From positions 1 to 6,001 of the forward strand of contig JAOZSP010000107.1 in NCBI GenBank assembly GCA_029939615.1: 6,001 nt of DNA, in the 5' to 3' direction. The stretch comes from Candidatus Izemoplasma sp. (GTDB lineage: Bacteria > Bacillota_I > Bacilli_A > Izemoplasmatales > Izemoplasmataceae). Of this stretch, positions 4,389-6,001 are shown one piece after another. The notes beneath the pieces were generated by a model. The model did not search any database. It had not been told where the DNA came from and was given only the letters and a program-made list of their open reading frames with translations. The translations under genes and the position numbers were made by a program. The stretch's first letter is position 1, and each line of letters starts with the position of its first letter.

Positions 4389-6001
4389 TGAAAAACGCTC
4401 TAAAAATAGTTTTTATGTTAACACTTGTAGTAATCATTTCAAGTTTAGCTGTATTTTATGTTGAAAGTATAACAACTCCCGTTATTGAAGAAAGACAAGC
4501 AAATGCAATAATCGAAGCTTATGAAGAAGTATTTCCTGAAATTAGTGGAACTGATACAACAGAATTAAGTACTTTAGATTTCGCAGATACGGGAATTATG
4601 GAAGCAACTGTAATTACTGATAATTCAGATACTTTGAAAGGTGTTATTTATACCGCATCATTTAGAGGATTTGCTTCGGAGATTATTTATATTATTGGTG
4701 TTGATAAAGATGGTAACATCACAGGATATAAAACGTTATCTCAAAATGATACTGCCGGATATGGTTCACAAATAGGTGATGCAGAAAATTGGGTACAGTT
4801 TCCTGGTATGTTATTACAAACAGCAGGAGAAGGTAGTTTTGATGGATTATCAGGTGCAACCGTTACAACAAATGCATGGAAAGCATCTTTTGAAGGTCTT
4901 TACAACTTCCATAAAGATAATTTCCCAGTTCCAGTATTAACACCTGAACAAATACTATTTATGGAAATCAAAAAAATAGTACCAGAAAATACAACATTAG
5001 CTAGTTATACACCAACATACGCATTTGCACCATATGGAATTAAAAATGTATATGTTGCGAATGATGGAACTAGTGATGTTAGTGTAGTTTATCATGTTGA
5101 ATTTGTTGGATTTAGTACAGCAGATGTTAATGAATATATTATTTCATTCGACTTAGCTACAAACAACGTAATTGATTTTATGGCATTGTATTCAGGAGAT
5201 ACCGAACATTATGGTGCTGATATTATGTTAGAAGAAAACTGGACACAGTTTGCTGGAAAAACTCCTACAGATTTAGTTGCAGGAAGTATTGATGGCATAA
5301 GTGGAGCAACAGTTACAACTGATGCTTGGAAAATCAGTTTACAAAACTTAACGATTTATCATCAAGCAGAGTTCCAAGGAATAGTAGTTTTAACTCCTGA
5401 AGAACAGTTTGAAGTTTATAAACAAGATTTATTCCCAACAGCAACAAGATTCGATGATATAACAGAATTTAAACCAGGTAGCCCAGTTATTACACAAATA
5501 TTAGATGCTTACGATGATACTGATACTTATTTAGGAACTATATATTTTGCAACAACAATTGGTGCAAGTTATTCAGGTCCAACTTATATTCAGTTCTTAG
5601 TAGGAATTGATGCAAGTGATAATTTCACAGGATTCTTTATGTTTGATGATACCGATACTGTTGAATTAACAGAAGCTTTCTATGAAAGTGGATATGGTGA
5701 TTCATTAGATGGTGCTATTGATGGTGAATTCGGAATTGATGCTGTTAGTGGTAGTACATTGACATATGATAAATTATCAGCTGCTATAGATACTATTGCT
5801 GATTATCATTTAAATAAATATTATGTTAGATCAGATAGTGTTACCGCAACCGATGCTGAATTAATTCTTGCCTTCCCAACTGCTGTTTCATTCACAAGTG
5901 TTTATGAAGACTATGAATTCAATTCAAAAATCGGAAATATATATGAAGCATACGATGGAACAGATGCTTTGCTTGGATATGTATATGTAGGTGTTGCTGA
6001 A
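4388..6001 (+). CDS. rnfG: RnfG-like multi-FMN-binding protein (3' partial)
   Basis: The frame from this ATG stays open for 538 codons to the window edge. The N-terminus has a short basic start and one hydrophobic anchor (about 7-25), then TTPVIEERQA, typical of RnfG/NqrC subunits whose flavin domain sits on the outer face of the membrane. In this family FMN is attached through a phosphodiester bond to the Thr of an S-G-A-T motif by ApbE. Three such motifs are visible: DGLSGATVTT (T158), DGISGATVTT (T308) and DAVSGSTLTY (T457), spaced 150 and 149 residues. The first domain is the most canonical (GVDKDGNITGYK, DTAGYG); the third is the most diverged. A fourth unit begins near 488 and is cut by the edge. 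Ordinary RnfG is about 180-210 aa with one domain, so this is a tandem expansion. The position directly after rnfD supports RnfG over an unlinked FMN-binding lipoprotein such as PplA. Likely role: a surface-exposed chain of flavins fed by the Rnf core. Confidence 0.88.
   Translation, partial: MKNALKIVFMLTLVVIISSLAVFYVESITTPVIEERQANAIIEAYEEVFPEISGTDTTELSTLDFADTGIMEATVITDNSDTLKGVIYTASFRGFASEIIYIIGVDKDGNITGYKTLSQNDTAGYGSQIGDAENWVQFPGMLLQTAGEGSFDGLSGATVTTNAWKASFEGLYNFHKDNFPVPVLTPEQILFMEIKKIVPENTTLASYTPTYAFAPYGIKNVYVANDGTSDVSVVYHVEFVGFSTADVNEYIISFDLATNNVIDFMALYSGDTEHYGADIMLEENWTQFAGKTPTDLVAGSIDGISGATVTTDAWKISLQNLTIYHQAEFQGIVVLTPEEQFEVYKQDLFPTATRFDDITEFKPGSPVITQILDAYDDTDTYLGTIYFATTIGASYSGPTYIQFLVGIDASDNFTGFFMFDDTDTVELTEAFYESGYGDSLDGAIDGEFGIDAVSGSTLTYDKLSAAIDTIADYHLNKYYVRSDSVTATDAELILAFPTAVSFTSVYEDYEFNSKIGNIYEAYDGTDALLGYVYVGVAE
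4505..6001 (+). repeat. Tandem FMN-binding domain repeats inside rnfG (three whole, one cut)
   Basis: Protein-level repeats of about 150 residues. Approximate units are residues 40-175, 190-325, 340-475 and 490 onwards. Each opens with a helix ending in a hydrophobic-Pro step (P50, P199, P350, P497). The three whole units close with S-G-A/S-T followed by a helix and a Tyr-His or Phe-His pair (FH 174-175, YH 324-325, YH 473-474). Units 1 and 2 share the same ISGATVTT-type core with TxAWK after it; unit 3 is more diverged. Identity at DNA level is low, so these are old duplications rather than recent copies. Confidence 0.8.

Overview
The window is a gap-free stretch of one co-directional (+ strand) redox operon from an A+T-rich bacterium. 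Codon choice is strongly A/T-ending, ribosome binding sites are of the AGGAGG type, and every Trp codon I read in frame is TGG, with no in-frame TGA. The genome therefore looks low-G+C Gram-positive (Firmicutes, or a Mollicutes relative such as the Izemoplasma/Haloplasma type) using the standard code. The taxon is an inference; there is no rRNA or other marker to fix it.

Layout: (1) the 3' end of a NuoF/HydB-like protein carrying its C-terminal 4Fe-4S site; (2) a complete M3-type [FeFe]-hydrogenase-like protein (HydA family, 569 aa); (3) RnfC (406 aa); (4) RnfD (367 aa from the start chosen here); (5) an N-terminal part, at least 538 aa, of an oversized RnfG with tandem FMN-binding domains, still open at the window edge. 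Gaps between genes are 11, 11 and 8 bases, then a 1-base stop/start overlap. There is no room for a promoter or terminator, so transcription very likely starts upstream of the window and continues beyond it. The usual clostridial rnf order (C-D-G-E-A-B) predicts rnfE, rnfA and rnfB downstream.

How they may work together: Rnf complexes couple ferredoxin:NAD+ electron transfer to ion pumping, and NuoF/HydA pairs couple NAD(P)H and ferredoxin to H2. Joining both in one tight operon suggests a hydrogenase-type soluble module wired to a membrane Rnf module.

The unusual part is in the active sites. The HydA-like protein keeps its accessory Fe-S cysteines and the four cysteines that hold the H-cluster, but has lost the proton-relay cysteine (TSCCP reads TSTCP), a proton-path glutamate and several other H-cluster pocket residues. 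RnfC keeps both ferredoxin-type 4Fe-4S motifs but has lost the glycine-rich FMN/NADH-binding signatures. RnfD has YGET where the flavin-attachment motif SGAT is expected. RnfG instead carries at least three flavinylation motifs at 150-residue spacing. Together these changes suggest a remodelled Rnf-type electron conduit, possibly outward-facing, rather than a standard NADH-oxidising Rnf next to a standard hydrogenase. This is a hypothesis from motifs alone.
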